A stretch of DNA of 64,000 nt from Candidatus Limnocylindrales bacterium. Lineage in GTDB: Bacteria > Moduliflexota > Moduliflexia > Moduliflexales > JAUQPW01. This document shows, piece by piece, positions 26,088-34,721 of the stretch (position 1 is the stretch's first letter; each line of letters opens with the position of its first letter). The stretch lies in the NCBI GenBank assembly GCA_035559535.1, contig DATMBG010000040.1, positions 62,001 through 126,000 on the forward strand, in the 5' to 3' direction. The notes under the pieces are model-generated. The model did not search any database and was not told where the DNA came from. It saw only the letters and a program-made list of their open reading frames with translations. Made by a program: the position numbers and the translations under genes.

Positions 26088-27773
26088 ATGACCTTTTCCG
26101 CCGAACTCGGCCTTCTTTTCCGGCTTAAAAGAAAAACCCTTAAAAACAACCTGACTTACCTCACCGGAGAGAAGGTAACTAAATTTCTTCTCCTCTTAAC
26201 CCTGACGGTTGGTTTCCTCTGCCTGGATTACCTATTTTTCCACCGAATCCTCTCTTACCTGGCAAAAGTTCCCGTGATCGGAACCATTTTGACCGTCCGT
26301 CTTTTAAATATGACCTTTCTGACCTTTTTTTCTATGCTCCTTTTTTCCAATATCATTACTGCACTTTCGACCATTTATCTGTCCACGGACCTTAGTCTTC
26401 TTCTCTCATCCCCTATCCGAATTACTTCTGTGTTTATTTCCAAGTTTATAGATACCATGCTCCATAGCTCATGGATGATCCTTATTTTTGGTTTTCCTAT
26501 TTTTATGGTTTGCGGTCAAGTCTATGCGGCCCCCTTTTTTTATTATCTTCTCATTCCGGTTATTCTGATTCCTTTCCTGGTTATACCGGCGAGTCTGGGG
26601 ATCGGGATAACGGTTCTCCTCATGAGATTCTTTCCGGCCAAACGAACCCAGCAAGTTTTAACAATTCTGGGTGTCCTACTGGCCGGAGTAATGGTTATAT
26701 TTTTCCGGTTTTTAAAACCAGAACAACTTATTCAAGAAGTAGGAGTGACCGAACTCCTGCAATACCTCAGTCAGTCCCGAATACCCTCCTCTTCTTATCT
26801 ACCCAGCACCTGGGCCACCGAAGCCCTTATGGGTATCATTGAAAAAAAACCCGAAGCAGTCGTGAAAAACCTCTTCCTGCTGGGTTTGGGAGCTTCCCTT
26901 TCCTTCGGGTTTATCCTTTACCTGGCTACTCGATTCTATTATGAGGGTTGGTCCGGTTCTGCAGAATCTAAAACGGTTAAAGCAGTTCAATGGCAGACTT
27001 CACCGGTAGATACCCTCCTTTCCTCTCTTACCTTTCTCCACCCTGTCAGCCGGGCTCTTCTGATGAAAGACCTGAAAATTTTCTGGCGGGATACCTCCCA
27101 ATGGTCTCAATTACTCATGCTAGGAGCCCTCCTGATTATTTATTTCTTCAACATCCGAAATCTTCCATTGGATAACATTTATCTCAAGAACCTGGTCTCT
27201 TTTCTAAATCTCGGTCTGGCCGGGTTTGTCCTTGCGGCCTTGGGCTCACGATTTGTTTATCCCACGACCAGTCTGGAAGGGGAGAGTTTTTGGGTCCTCC
27301 ACAGTGCTCCTCTGGATTACCGCCGATTTCTGCTTGAAAAATTTTTTCTCTTCCTATTCCCCCTTATAGGTCTGGCCGAGGTGTTAGTCGTGGTGTCTAA
27401 CCTTCTTCTTAAAGTAGATTCTTATATGATGGGACTGTCTGTGATCACCATTTTTTTTATTACACTGGGATTAACCGGTCTGGGGGTCGGGATGGGAGCT
27501 CTATATCCTAAATTTATCAATGAAAATCCTGCCCAGATAGCAACCAGCCTTGGTGGAATTCTGTATATGATTTGTAGCCTGGGCTATATTGGATTGATAA
27601 TTGTTTTAGAGGCCCGACCAGTCTATGTTCACTTCTCAGAACAGCTATTTTTCCGTTCTATAGGTGGAGTTGAGGTTTATCTCTGCTATGGGATAGCCCT
27701 GCTAATCAGCCTGGTGGTTACCATCCTGCCCATTCGAATGGGGATTTCTGCATTGAAAAAATTAGAGTTATAA
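26088..27773 (+). CDS. Putative ABC exporter membrane protein
   Basis: 561 residues with about ten to twelve hydrophobic segments, for example VTKFLLLLTLTVGFLCLDYL, LIPVILIPFLVIPASLG and LLIYFFNIRNL-type stretches. The N-terminal cytoplasmic start (LLFRLKRKTLKNNL) and a central soluble loop at about 285-335 fit the large ABC-2 exporter permeases found next to CcmA-type ATPases. It follows the ATPase gene by 44 bp. No enzyme motif is seen. Assignment rests on topology and position; the family itself is poorly characterised. Confidence 0.8.
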   Translation: MTFSAELGLLFRLKRKTLKNNLTYLTGEKVTKFLLLLTLTVGFLCLDYLFFHRILSYLAKVPVIGTILTVRLLNMTFLTFFSMLLFSNIITALSTIYLSTDLSLLLSSPIRITSVFISKFIDTMLHSSWMILIFGFPIFMVCGQVYAAPFFYYLLIPVILIPFLVIPASLGIGITVLLMRFFPAKRTQQVLTILGVLLAGVMVIFFRFLKPEQLIQEVGVTELLQYLSQSRIPSSSYLPSTWATEALMGIIEKKPEAVVKNLFLLGLGASLSFGFILYLATRFYYEGWSGSAESKTVKAVQWQTSPVDTLLSSLTFLHPVSRALLMKDLKIFWRDTSQWSQLLMLGALLIIYFFNIRNLPLDNIYLKNLVSFLNLGLAGFVLAALGSRFVYPTTSLEGESFWVLHSAPLDYRRFLLEKFFLFLFPLIGLAEVLVVVSNLLLKVDSYMMGLSVITIFFITLGLTGLGVGMGALYPKFINENPAQIATSLGGILYMICSLGYIGLIIVLEARPVYVHFSEQLFFRSIGGVEVYLCYGIALLISLVVTILPIRMGISALKKLEL

Positions 27774-27806
27774 AATCGGAATCCTGAATAATTACTAAAA
27801 AATTAC

Positions 27807-27836
27807 TTGCTTTTTGTCTCCAGAGCGCGCTACACT
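27807..27836 (+). promoter_or_regulatory. Candidate sigma-70 promoter for the DUF4124 protein gene
   Basis: TTGCTT (27807-27812), an 18-bp spacer, TACACT (27831-27836), 45 bp upstream of the chosen start codon. Pattern match only. Confidence 0.4.
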
Positions 27837-27881
27837 AAAAACAAATTAGTTAAGTTCTTGGTTAAAAAGGGAGGGGAAGCT

Positions 27882-28775
27882 ATGAAAGTCTCGGCAGGCC
27901 TTGTAGTTAGTTTTCTAATCCTTTTATGGGTAAACAATCCGGTTTCTGCCAGAATATATAAGTGGTATGACCGCAATGGGGTTGTGCATGTCGCCAATAA
28001 GTTTCCCGACCAGGCCCATGAAAAGGATGGGGTGTTTTCCCTTGAAGAAGTGGATGTATCGGAACCTTCAGGTGTGGTATCTTCTGCAAGCTTATCGATC
28101 CTGAATGCTCAAGCTTATTGGAGCGATGGGCGAGTGACGGTGGTAGGGGAGGTGCAAAATAATACTTCGTCTCAATTGGTGGATCTACGACTTCAGGTGG
28201 TAGGATATGATTCTTCTAATAAGCTTTTTAATATGACCTGGGTAACTCCAGACCCGTCGGTCCTGGATGTAGGAAAGTCCGGGGTTTTTAAAACCTATCT
28301 GGAAGATCCTTATCAATCTGTTAATCGGGTAGAAATTCGATGGGTTGACGCGGAAAATGTCCAGAGAACCCTTTCAACGGTTTATGTTACGAAACCCGGG
28401 ACGGAATCCTCTACAACTTCCCAAAACGTATATACCCCTAGACAAGAAGCCCCTGTAACCGGCGCACCCTATTCATCCGTACCTTCCAGTCCGACGCCTT
28501 ATTACGGTACCACCGGGGGATATGGGTCTATGATGTATGGGTTTGTCCCTTATCTACCCCCTGTTTATGTTCCTTATTCTTACGTGTATCCGGGTACGGT
28601 TATCTATAACAAAAAGATATTTATTTGTCATCGCTGTGGGATACCTCCTAAATTACCTTTTCGTTTCGATCCACCTGTTCGTTTTAATCCCCGGGCTATG
28701 CCGCAGAGTCCTGTGATTCCTATTCAGGAAGGAAAAGCAAAGGGAGGTTCGGATGTTTATCGGAGAAACCGTTAA
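27882..28775 (+). CDS. Secreted DUF4124-domain protein with FxLYD-like domain
   Basis: 297 residues from the ATG at 27882, which has GGGAGGGG 4-12 bp upstream. Longer in-frame starts would lack a proper signal. Residues 1-23 are a signal peptide. Residues about 24-60 (RIYKWYDRNGVVHVANKFPD) are a DUF4124 motif common in periplasmic proteins. Residues about 70-170 resemble an FxLYD beta-sandwich (VVGEVQNNTSSQLVDLRLQVVGYDS). The C-terminal 100 residues are Pro/Tyr-rich (YSSVPSSPTPYYG and on), and a CHRC pair sits near 250. It probably acts in the envelope; a thioredoxin gene follows 20 bp later. Confidence 0.82.
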   Translation: MKVSAGLVVSFLILLWVNNPVSARIYKWYDRNGVVHVANKFPDQAHEKDGVFSLEEVDVSEPSGVVSSASLSILNAQAYWSDGRVTVVGEVQNNTSSQLVDLRLQVVGYDSSNKLFNMTWVTPDPSVLDVGKSGVFKTYLEDPYQSVNRVEIRWVDAENVQRTLSTVYVTKPGTESSTTSQNVYTPRQEAPVTGAPYSSVPSSPTPYYGTTGGYGSMMYGFVPYLPPVYVPYSYVYPGTVIYNKKIFICHRCGIPPKLPFRFDPPVRFNPRAMPQSPVIPIQEGKAKGGSDVYRRNR

Positions 28776-28795
28776 CTTTTCTTTGGAATTAAGTT

Positions 28796-29392
28796 ATGAG
28801 ATCAAAAACGGGTATGCTAACCTTTGAAGGTAAAGAGAAAAAACTGATCACCCTTCTTATCATCAGTCCCATTCTTTTAGTTCTGGGGATTTTCACGGTG
28901 ACTTTTTTCCACAAAACCGGTACCAGTCAACCCCTGCAAAAACTGGAACCTCCACGGGAAGGATCTCTGGCTCCGAACTTTACCTTTCCTGACCTGGAAG
29001 GCCGGCCGGTGAGCTTGAGCGACTTCAAAGGCAAAGTGGTTTTTGTCAATATCTGGGCAACCTGGTGTCCGACCTGTGTCGATGAAATGGCTTCTATGCA
29101 ACAGCTTTACGACCGGTTCAAAGGAAGAGATTTTGAGATTCTCTCGGTGAGTATCGATGCGTTGGGAGAGCAGGTTGTGGTTCCCTTCATGAAAAAGCAT
29201 CAACTGACCTTCCCGGTGCTCTTGGATCCAACCGGAAAAATCAAAAAACTTTATGCAACTACCGGAGTTCCCGAGAGCTTCATTGTAGATAAAAACGGAA
29301 CCCTCGTACTAAAGGTTATAGGACCTCAAAACTGGGCGGCCCGGGAAGTTGTTACCTACTTTGAGAATCTCCTCAAACAGGGATCAGGATAA
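28796..29392 (+). CDS. TlpA/ResA-like membrane-anchored thioredoxin
   Basis: 198 residues. Residues about 17-38 are a single membrane anchor (LITLLIISPILLVLGIFTV). The thioredoxin fold follows with FTFPDLEGRPVSLSDFKGK and the redox pair in WATWCPTC (CPTC), then a cis-Pro region TTGVPESFIVDKNG. Such proteins reduce disulfides in the periplasm, often on apocytochromes. It lies 20 bp after the DUF4124 gene and is presumably co-transcribed. A second, longer relative is encoded at 39441. No cytochrome-maturation genes are adjacent, so the substrate is unknown. Confidence 0.92.
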   Translation: MRSKTGMLTFEGKEKKLITLLIISPILLVLGIFTVTFFHKTGTSQPLQKLEPPREGSLAPNFTFPDLEGRPVSLSDFKGKVVFVNIWATWCPTCVDEMASMQQLYDRFKGRDFEILSVSIDALGEQVVVPFMKKHQLTFPVLLDPTGKIKKLYATTGVPESFIVDKNGTLVLKVIGPQNWAAREVVTYFENLLKQGSG

Positions 29393-29490
29393 TCCTTTAT
29401 CACCTTACATAGAACCTTAACCGGTGTGACCGGTGCTGACAGAAGCAGAGTAATTTATTGAGGTAAACCTTTGATTCCTCTCTAACGCTG

Positions 29491-29526
29491 CCTGGTAGGG
29501 GCGCAAGGCCTTGCGCCCCTACCAGG
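29491..29526. repeat. Perfect 36-bp palindrome (GTAGGGGCGCAAGG type)
   Basis: CCTGGTAGGGGCGCAAGG (29491-29508) is immediately followed by its exact reverse complement (29509-29526). Palindromes with the GTAGGGGCGCAAGG core are, to my knowledge, scattered through many environmental bacterial genomes. It lies 99 bp after the thioredoxin gene. Confidence 0.8.
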
Positions 29527-29605
29527 GGGATTTCTTCAACTCTGTAAACTTTCCAATAAGCTGGCGAGGTTAGGTGAGAAAAAACTATTCCTGAAAGCTA
29601 CACCT

Positions 29606-29627
29606 CTCTCCCGAAGTTTCGGGAGAG
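29606..29627. repeat. Hairpin CTCTCCCGAA/TTCGGGAGAG
   Basis: Exact 10-bp arms around GT. A related form, CTCTCCTGAAGTTTCAAGAGAG, is at about 57241-57262. The GAAAAAACTATTCCTGAAAG flank (about 29578-29597) is shared with 12054-12075 and 62757-62776. Confidence 0.55.
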
Positions 29628-29657
29628 GAGCCGGAGGTGAAGGCAAAGTAAACAGGT

Positions 29658-30164
29658 TCAGGTTTCAGAGGAAATATCCGATATTTTAGGCTCTGTCAAC
29701 GCACGATTCAGGCTTTCCAGCAATCTTGAATTTTCTCCTACATAACGATACTCAAGAAAAAACGCCCGGATATTGAGAATAACGGCCAGAATCGCAAAAA
29801 ATCCATGGATCCAACCGGGGATAAGGAGGGTATGGGCTGCCGAGCCCATGGCTACAACAACGATGGTAAGAAGGGTAGAAAGGAGTGCGAAAGGAAAAAC
29901 TCTGGCTTTGAACCTACGGGTCTTCTGAATATAATCAAAGCCTAAATTGTTGGCGAGAACGGCTTCTTTAACACTTAAACCAGAACCGATGAAGTGGGTA
30001 AAGACGATGGAGTGGACAACGCAGGTGAAGAGAGCCGTGAGCAATCCGGCTCCGATGTGATATTGAAAAAGCCAGAGGGATTTCATTGCAATAAATCCGA
30101 GAATAACTGTGATACTAAAAGCAAGGAGGTTCAGGCTAGCCAGAAGGACAAAAATGAATTGCAT
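29658..30164 (-). CDS. Small integral membrane protein of unknown function
   Basis: 168 residues with four hydrophobic segments (about 5-28, 33-58, 90-110 and 115-135) and a charged C-terminal tail (YVGENSRLLESLNRALTEP). The segment after helix 2 holds HFIGSGLSVKEAV. I do not recognise the family. AAGGAGG lies on the minus strand inside the early coding region, so the ATG at 30164 is accepted mainly because it gives the first complete membrane segment. It precedes no gene closely; glnD lies upstream on the same strand across a hairpin, and read-through could place it in the glnD transcript. Confidence 0.75.
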   Translation of the reverse strand: MQFIFVLLASLNLLAFSITVILGFIAMKSLWLFQYHIGAGLLTALFTCVVHSIVFTHFIGSGLSVKEAVLANNLGFDYIQKTRRFKARVFPFALLSTLLTIVVVAMGSAAHTLLIPGWIHGFFAILAVILNIRAFFLEYRYVGENSRLLESLNRALTEPKISDISSET

Positions 30165-30170
30165 GGGTTT

Positions 30171-30232
30171 CAGGAATCAGAGATCAAAAGTCGGAGACCA
30201 CTTTAACTCTTGGTTCCGATCTCTGGTTCCTG
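30171..30232. terminator. Gene-junction hairpin between glnD and the small membrane protein gene
   Basis: CAGGAATCAGAGATC (30171-30185) pairs with GATCTCTGGTTCCTG (30218-30232) with a single wobble; inner words CGGAGACCA and TGGTTCCGA extend the stem. Confidence 0.6.
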
Positions 30233-30236
30233 GCTT

Positions 30237-32954
30237 CTAAGTAAGGTTTTTTTCCAGTTGAGTCCGGATTTCATAGAGATGAACGTTATCTGTAAGTTTC
30301 TGTCCTTTTATATCTGTAACATAAAACACGTCAATAACCTTATTGGCTTCTGTGTTGATTTTAGCCAGGTAAATATCCAAACCCAGACCGGTTAAGGTTC
30401 GAGCAATGGTATAGAGAACCCCCAGCCGATCTTCGGTAATGACTTCCAGAATGGTATGGGTACTGGAAGCTTTATTATCGAACCGAATTTCAGTAGGAAT
30501 TTGAAGTGCCTGAGGCCTTTTACTGGGATGGGGCAGGGACCCTGCTTTAAAGAGGGTTTCTGTAAGGCGTGCACCGGTGAGCACGGAAGTTAAATCCTCT
30601 TCAAATCGTCTCAGTTTACCGGGGCTGGGGGGTTCATCCGGATAGAAATCGGAGATCCATAGGGTATCCAGGGCAATGCCATCCTTTCGAGTATAAATTT
30701 CTGCTTTGAGAATGTTAATCCCATTTGCCGCCAGACAACCTGTAATATCGGCGAAAAGGCCGGGTCGGTCGGAGGTACAGACGGTCAGGGTTAGATACCC
30801 GGTTTTTGGATCTTGTGCATACCAGGTTTTGAAAATTTTTTCTCCTCGTTCATCAATCAACCGCAGATGTTCTAAGATAATCTCGGCAGAGGTTCTATAA
30901 AAATAGCTGGAGGGCATGGTGTCCAGGTGATATTGAAGCCTGGCTTCATTGTAATGACCACGGAGTTGCTCTCGAAGCGAATCCAGGATACCGGGCTTTT
31001 GGATTTCTGTTAAATCTTCTTCAAACTTTTGTCGGGTTAAATTGTAAAGTTCCTGGAGTAAAGTGGCATTCCAGCTATTCCAGATATTCGGCCCTACGGC
31101 CCTCATGTCGGCATAGGTCAGTAGATATAACATGCGGAGATTATCTGCAGAACCCAACTCCTGGGCAAATCGCGTAATAATTTCCTCATCGTAGATATCT
31201 CGACGGGTTGCCAGCTTGGACATGCTTAAATGTTTGAGAACCAGAAGCTCAACGGTCTTTATATCCTCTTCCTTAGCTCCGAGCCGGGTTAAAACATTTC
31301 TGGCAATCTGGGCACCGACCTGGGAATGATTCTCTTTGACATGCTTACCGATATCATGAAATAAAATTCCAAGCCTCAGATTAGCCGGTTTCTTTATCTG
31401 GGTGAAAATCTCGACCAGGGGTTTCAATTGAGGATCTTCGGATTCGGTGAGTTCCTCCAGATTCCGTAGAGCGATCAAAGTATGTTCATCGACGGTATAA
31501 TGATGGTAGAGGTCAAATTGAACCCGACAGGTAATATGTTTAAATTCCGGGATGAACTTTTCCAGAAATCCAGAGCTTTGCATGGCCCGAAGAATTCTAT
31601 ACAGGTCCCTACCGGATTCAAAGAGAGATAAGAAAAGCTGATTAACCCGTTTTGAAGCACAAAAGGCGTCATCAACCAAATGTAAATTAGACCTTATGAG
31701 ACGGAGGGTGTGGTCGCTGGGAATGGCACCAACTTTCTGAGCAATAACAAATACCTCCATTAATTTCTCCGGGTCTTCTTCAAAAATGTTTTTGTTCCCT
31801 TTGTCTGGAAAAATCGTACCATCGTAAACTGCAAAACCGTTATGGAGGCTTCTTGTCCTCAGTTTAGCGATCAATCGACGGGTCCTGGATTTATTTTTGC
31901 AGGCCTTACGCATAAAGATAGAGGTAATATCTGCAATCTTTCGGGATTGACGATGATATTGCTCCATAAACTCCTCAACGGCCAGAGAAGAAGAAGTATC
32001 CTTGTATCCCAGAAAACGGGCCACTTCTGTCTGTACGTCCACATATAACACATCGGCTTTTCTACCGGCCAAGAAATGGAGATGATTTCGTATCTTCCAG
32101 TAAAATTCCAGGGCATTTACAACCTCGTGACGATCTTCCTCCAACAGATATCGTTCTCCGACGAGATAATCCAGATCCGAAGTCCCAAATTTAGCCTGGG
32201 AAACCCATCGTATCTCATGGATATCCCTTAAACCCCCTGGACCCTCTTTAACATTGGGTTCCAAAACACATCGAGAATCTTCATACTTCTTTAACCGGGC
32301 TTCTCGATCCAGAAGCCTGTTTTTAAGATAAGTATCCAACAGGGAGGTTCCGATCAGGTTCATGGCCTTTCGATAGTATTCGTCATAGAGTTCCCGAGTT
32401 CCGGCCAGATAACGAGAATCAAGAATAGCCGTTATAATCGTATGATCGGTGGGCATAAGCTTGATCACCTGATCGATGGATCGGCAACTGTTTCCAATTT
32501 GAAATCCCAAATCCCAGAGCATATACAGAATCCGTTCGGTGATCGTCTCCACAAAAGGGGTCATGGTATAAGGATACAAAAACATGATATCAATATCCGA
32601 ATACGGATTTAACTCCCGTCGCCCATATCCCCCCAGTGCAATCAAAGTACACTCAGAACCCAGTCGGGTCATTTTCCGTTGATATTCTTTCACGGCCCGA
32701 TTAAACAGGTTGATCAAAACCGCATCCAGTAAACCCGTATATTCTCGAACGACCCATTCCCCCCTGACGCCTCTTTCATGATCCTGTCGGATTTTATCCT
32801 TATATTCCCTGATAAAGGATTTATACACTTCAAAATCAATTTGCCGTAATTGAACATCCTGCTCCAGTTCCTGGGTCCTGGAATTGGTTTGAAGCCAGAC
32901 CTCCTCTGCCTGATCTAGCCGCTGGGTAAGTTGGGTTTTGAGATCCGAGATCAT
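30237..32954 (-). CDS. glnD: Bifunctional uridylyltransferase/uridylyl-removing enzyme (PII sensor)
   Basis: 905 residues from the ATG at 32954; a TTG 18 codons upstream is possible but lacks support. Residues about 108-122 hold the nucleotidyltransferase signature GGYGRRELNPYSDID. An HD domain in the middle of the protein has LGILFHDIGKHVKENHS. Two ACT domains end the chain (LTVCTSDRPGLFADITGCL and LEVITEDRLGVLYTIART). This is the full GlnD layout and length (E. coli about 890). It uridylylates PII under nitrogen limitation and removes UMP when glutamine is high. No glnB or amtB is in the window. Confidence 0.96.
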   Translation of the reverse strand: MISDLKTQLTQRLDQAEEVWLQTNSRTQELEQDVQLRQIDFEVYKSFIREYKDKIRQDHERGVRGEWVVREYTGLLDAVLINLFNRAVKEYQRKMTRLGSECTLIALGGYGRRELNPYSDIDIMFLYPYTMTPFVETITERILYMLWDLGFQIGNSCRSIDQVIKLMPTDHTIITAILDSRYLAGTRELYDEYYRKAMNLIGTSLLDTYLKNRLLDREARLKKYEDSRCVLEPNVKEGPGGLRDIHEIRWVSQAKFGTSDLDYLVGERYLLEEDRHEVVNALEFYWKIRNHLHFLAGRKADVLYVDVQTEVARFLGYKDTSSSLAVEEFMEQYHRQSRKIADITSIFMRKACKNKSRTRRLIAKLRTRSLHNGFAVYDGTIFPDKGNKNIFEEDPEKLMEVFVIAQKVGAIPSDHTLRLIRSNLHLVDDAFCASKRVNQLFLSLFESGRDLYRILRAMQSSGFLEKFIPEFKHITCRVQFDLYHHYTVDEHTLIALRNLEELTESEDPQLKPLVEIFTQIKKPANLRLGILFHDIGKHVKENHSQVGAQIARNVLTRLGAKEEDIKTVELLVLKHLSMSKLATRRDIYDEEIITRFAQELGSADNLRMLYLLTYADMRAVGPNIWNSWNATLLQELYNLTRQKFEEDLTEIQKPGILDSLREQLRGHYNEARLQYHLDTMPSSYFYRTSAEIILEHLRLIDERGEKIFKTWYAQDPKTGYLTLTVCTSDRPGLFADITGCLAANGINILKAEIYTRKDGIALDTLWISDFYPDEPPSPGKLRRFEEDLTSVLTGARLTETLFKAGSLPHPSKRPQALQIPTEIRFDNKASSTHTILEVITEDRLGVLYTIARTLTGLGLDIYLAKINTEANKVIDVFYVTDIKGQKLTDNVHLYEIRTQLEKNLT

Positions 32955-33323
32955 AAAATTATCATTTATCCGCCGTCCGTTGCTCCTGGCCTGTAGGGGT
33001 GAAAACAAATATAGAAATGAGAGCCTTCCATCACAAACAACGGTTCACGGGCTATTTTTTAAAGTTTTTTATAACTCAACACCTGTCGATAGAACCAACA
33101 GCCGCCGACATAAATACTATTAAAGATTAATATAGATTTGACTAAAAAACAATTTCTTTTAAATTTTCTTAATTTTTTTTATAATAGAACCCGATATTTT
33201 CGATTTCAAGGAGCTTTTTCCTTTTCAGAAGAGGAGGGAGATAACTTTTGCATTTTCTGGGGCTTGGGTAATTAATAACTTCCCTTCGAAGAAGGAGGGA
33301 AAAAATATGGGATTCAGGTATCC

Positions 33324-33479
33324 GAATCCGTTTAGTAGGTGAAAAAAGAAACACCCCCTGGCCCCCCTCCAGGGGGGACTGACACAGAGTTGCTGCTGCT
33401 GAATCCCCCCTGGAGGAGGGCCAGGGGGGTGTTCAGACAGAAAAAGTGATATCTACTAAATTGTTACAGTTACGGATTC
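33324..33479. repeat. MITE-like element, copy B
   Basis: Nested inverted repeats: GAATCCG (33324-33330) with CGGATTC (33473-33479), TTTAGTAG (33331-33338) with CTACTAAA (33453-33460), and ACACCCCCTGG (33351-33361) with CCAGGGGGGTGT (33421-33432). The core is a GC-rich stem with a GTTGCTGCTGCTGAAT loop. Its right flank matches copy A near 11793. Confidence 0.55.
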
Positions 33480-33489
33480 AGTTTTTCTC

Positions 33490-33518
33490 TTGACTTCCCT
33501 TTAAGCCTACTTTATGAT
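33490..33518 (+). promoter_or_regulatory. Sigma-70-like promoter of the dksA/traR gene
   Basis: TTGACT (33490-33495), a spacer of exactly 17 bp, TATGAT (33513-33518). Both boxes match the consensus at five of six positions. Confidence 0.6.
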
Positions 33519-33531
33519 GATTATATCTTTG

Positions 33532-33552
33532 TTATTAATAAGTTATTAATAA
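33532..33552. promoter_or_regulatory. Twin TTATTAATAA palindromes just downstream of the promoter
   Basis: TTATTAATAA at 33532-33541 and again at 33543-33552, an 11-bp period (one helical turn). They start 14 bp after the -10 box, where a repressor would block initiation. It is a candidate operator, although the low complexity makes chance possible. Confidence 0.4.
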
Positions 33553-33622
33553 GGTCTCTTAACAAAGATCTTTTAAAATAAATGGAATTTTCTGAAGATT
33601 CAAGATGGGAGGAAGGTGGGTC

Positions 33623-33982
33623 GTGTTAGATAAGGATAAATTAAAGTACTTTAGAGAACAGCTTCTTAAAGAACGGGCAAGTCTTTTACAGGAGGCCAGT
33701 AAAACTCTCAATGAAGGGGTTCTCCTTGAAAATAACCACATACCCGATTATGCAGACATTGCCTCCCTGGAGTCTGATAGATTATTCTTATTGAGGTTGA
33801 GAGATCGGGAACGGAAGCTTATAAGAAAAATTGACCAGACCCTGGAACGGATTGAAAATGGAACCTTCGGAATTTGTGAGAATTGTGGGAAACAAATCGG
33901 CGAGGAAAGGCTCAAAGCGAGACCGGTTACGACCTTATGTATTTCTTGTAAAACTAAACAAGAAAGGCAAGAAAGGGAATAA
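33623..33982 (+). CDS. DksA/TraR family C4 zinc-finger transcription factor
   Basis: 119 residues. The GTG at 33623 is preferred: GGAGGAAGG lies 6-14 bp before it, whereas the ATG at 33605 sits on that site. A coiled coil (about 5-75) carries DYADIAS, matching the DxxDxA tip of DksA that reaches into the RNA polymerase secondary channel. The zinc finger is Cys85-x2-Cys88 and Cys106-x2-Cys109. DksA proteins alter promoter use with ppGpp. Length is a little short of E. coli DksA (151), and closer to the compact homologues. A good promoter lies 105 bp upstream. The pgsA-type gene follows by 26 bp. Confidence 0.9.
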   Translation: MLDKDKLKYFREQLLKERASLLQEASKTLNEGVLLENNHIPDYADIASLESDRLFLLRLRDRERKLIRKIDQTLERIENGTFGICENCGKQIGEERLKARPVTTLCISCKTKQERQERE

Positions 33983-34008
33983 TTTCCGATTTTTCCAGAT
34001 CCTACTGA

Positions 34009-34557
34009 ATGAATTTACCGAATCTGCTTACGATTTTGCGTATCCTTCTTATCCCGTTCTTTATCATTGCCTTATCTTATCAATATCAGGGTTTGGCCTT
34101 AGTTGTCTTTGCCTGTGCAGGCCTGACCGATGCCCTGGATGGTTTTATTGCTCGCACTTTCCAGCAAAAAACTTTGATAGGAGCCTATCTGGATCCTATT
34201 GCCGATAAACTTCTGCTGGGAACCTCGTTCGTTACCTTAACGGTTCTTTCTTTTCCTAATAAAATCCCCTTCTGGCTTACCATTGTTATTATCAGTCGAG
34301 ACGTTATCATACTTTTGGGTATTGCCATCCTTTTTATGTTAGGTAAAAAACTGGTTATTGCGCCTTCCTTACTGGGTAAAAGCACCACCTTTTTCCAGAT
34401 TCTTATTATTGCTGTCATTCTCCTTTTTAATTATCTGGCGCGACCTATCCCTCAGCTGGTTACCTTACTGGCCTGGATAACTTTAGCAGTTACCGTCGTT
34501 TCAGGCCTGGACTATCTTTATAAGGGGATCAAGCTCCTCAACGAGGTTGGAATGTAG
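34009..34557 (+). CDS. pgsA: CDP-alcohol phosphatidyltransferase (CDP-diacylglycerol-glycerol-3-phosphate type)
   Basis: 182 residues with about five membrane helices. The catalytic CDP-alcohol phosphotransferase motif is complete: DALDGFIAR, eight residues, then GAYLDPIAD, giving the D-x2-DG-x2-AR-x8-G-x3-D-x3-D signature. The N-terminus MNLPNLLTILRILLIPFF is typical of PgsA, which makes phosphatidylglycerophosphate in the inner membrane. Other family members (PssA, cardiolipin type) share the motif, so the pgsA name is likely, not proven. It follows the DksA/TraR gene by 26 bp. Confidence 0.88.
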   Translation: MNLPNLLTILRILLIPFFIIALSYQYQGLALVVFACAGLTDALDGFIARTFQQKTLIGAYLDPIADKLLLGTSFVTLTVLSFPNKIPFWLTIVIISRDVIILLGIAILFMLGKKLVIAPSLLGKSTTFFQILIIAVILLFNYLARPIPQLVTLLAWITLAVTVVSGLDYLYKGIKLLNEVGM

Positions 34558-34569
34558 GAAGAATTTTGG

Positions 34570-34632
34570 TAGGTCAATCGTCCCGATTGAAAGGAATGGA
34601 GAGAAAGGGTAGGTCAAACGTCCTCGTTTGAC
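34570..34632 (+). repeat. 25-bp palindromic element, copies 4 and 5 in tandem
   Basis: TAGGTCAATCGTCCCGATTG begins at 34570; TAGGTCAAACGTC begins at 34610 with GTCAAACG (34613-34620), TCCT, CGTTTGAC (34625-34632) as a perfect palindrome. This is the best copy of the family and the only tandem pair. Confidence 0.7.
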
Positions 34633-34644
34633 ATAAGGTAGGAG

Positions 34645-34682
34645 AATAGGGAAGGGAAAAACAGCTTCCCTTTCCCCTATTT
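34645..34682 (+). terminator. Hairpin with T-rich tail after pgsA
   Basis: AATAGGGAAGGGAA (34645-34658) pairs, with one bulge, with TTCCCTTTCCCCTATT (34667-34682), followed by TTT and further T-rich sequence: a plausible rho-independent terminator. Confidence 0.55.
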
Positions 34683-34721
34683 TTCCACTTTTTCCACTCT
34701 TCGACTCTCCTGCTTTCGACA

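Larger units (their letters stand above)
32955..33622. other. Divergent intergenic region between glnD and dksA/traR
   Basis: AT-rich, no gene. It contains a MITE-like element (33324-33479), a good forward promoter (33490-33518) and twin palindromes (33532-33552). No obvious promoter for glnD was found. Confidence 0.6.

Noticed and set aside
33605-33622. ATG at 33605 as the start of the DksA/TraR gene
   Set aside because: That ATG overlaps the GGAGGAAGG site that best serves the GTG at 33623.
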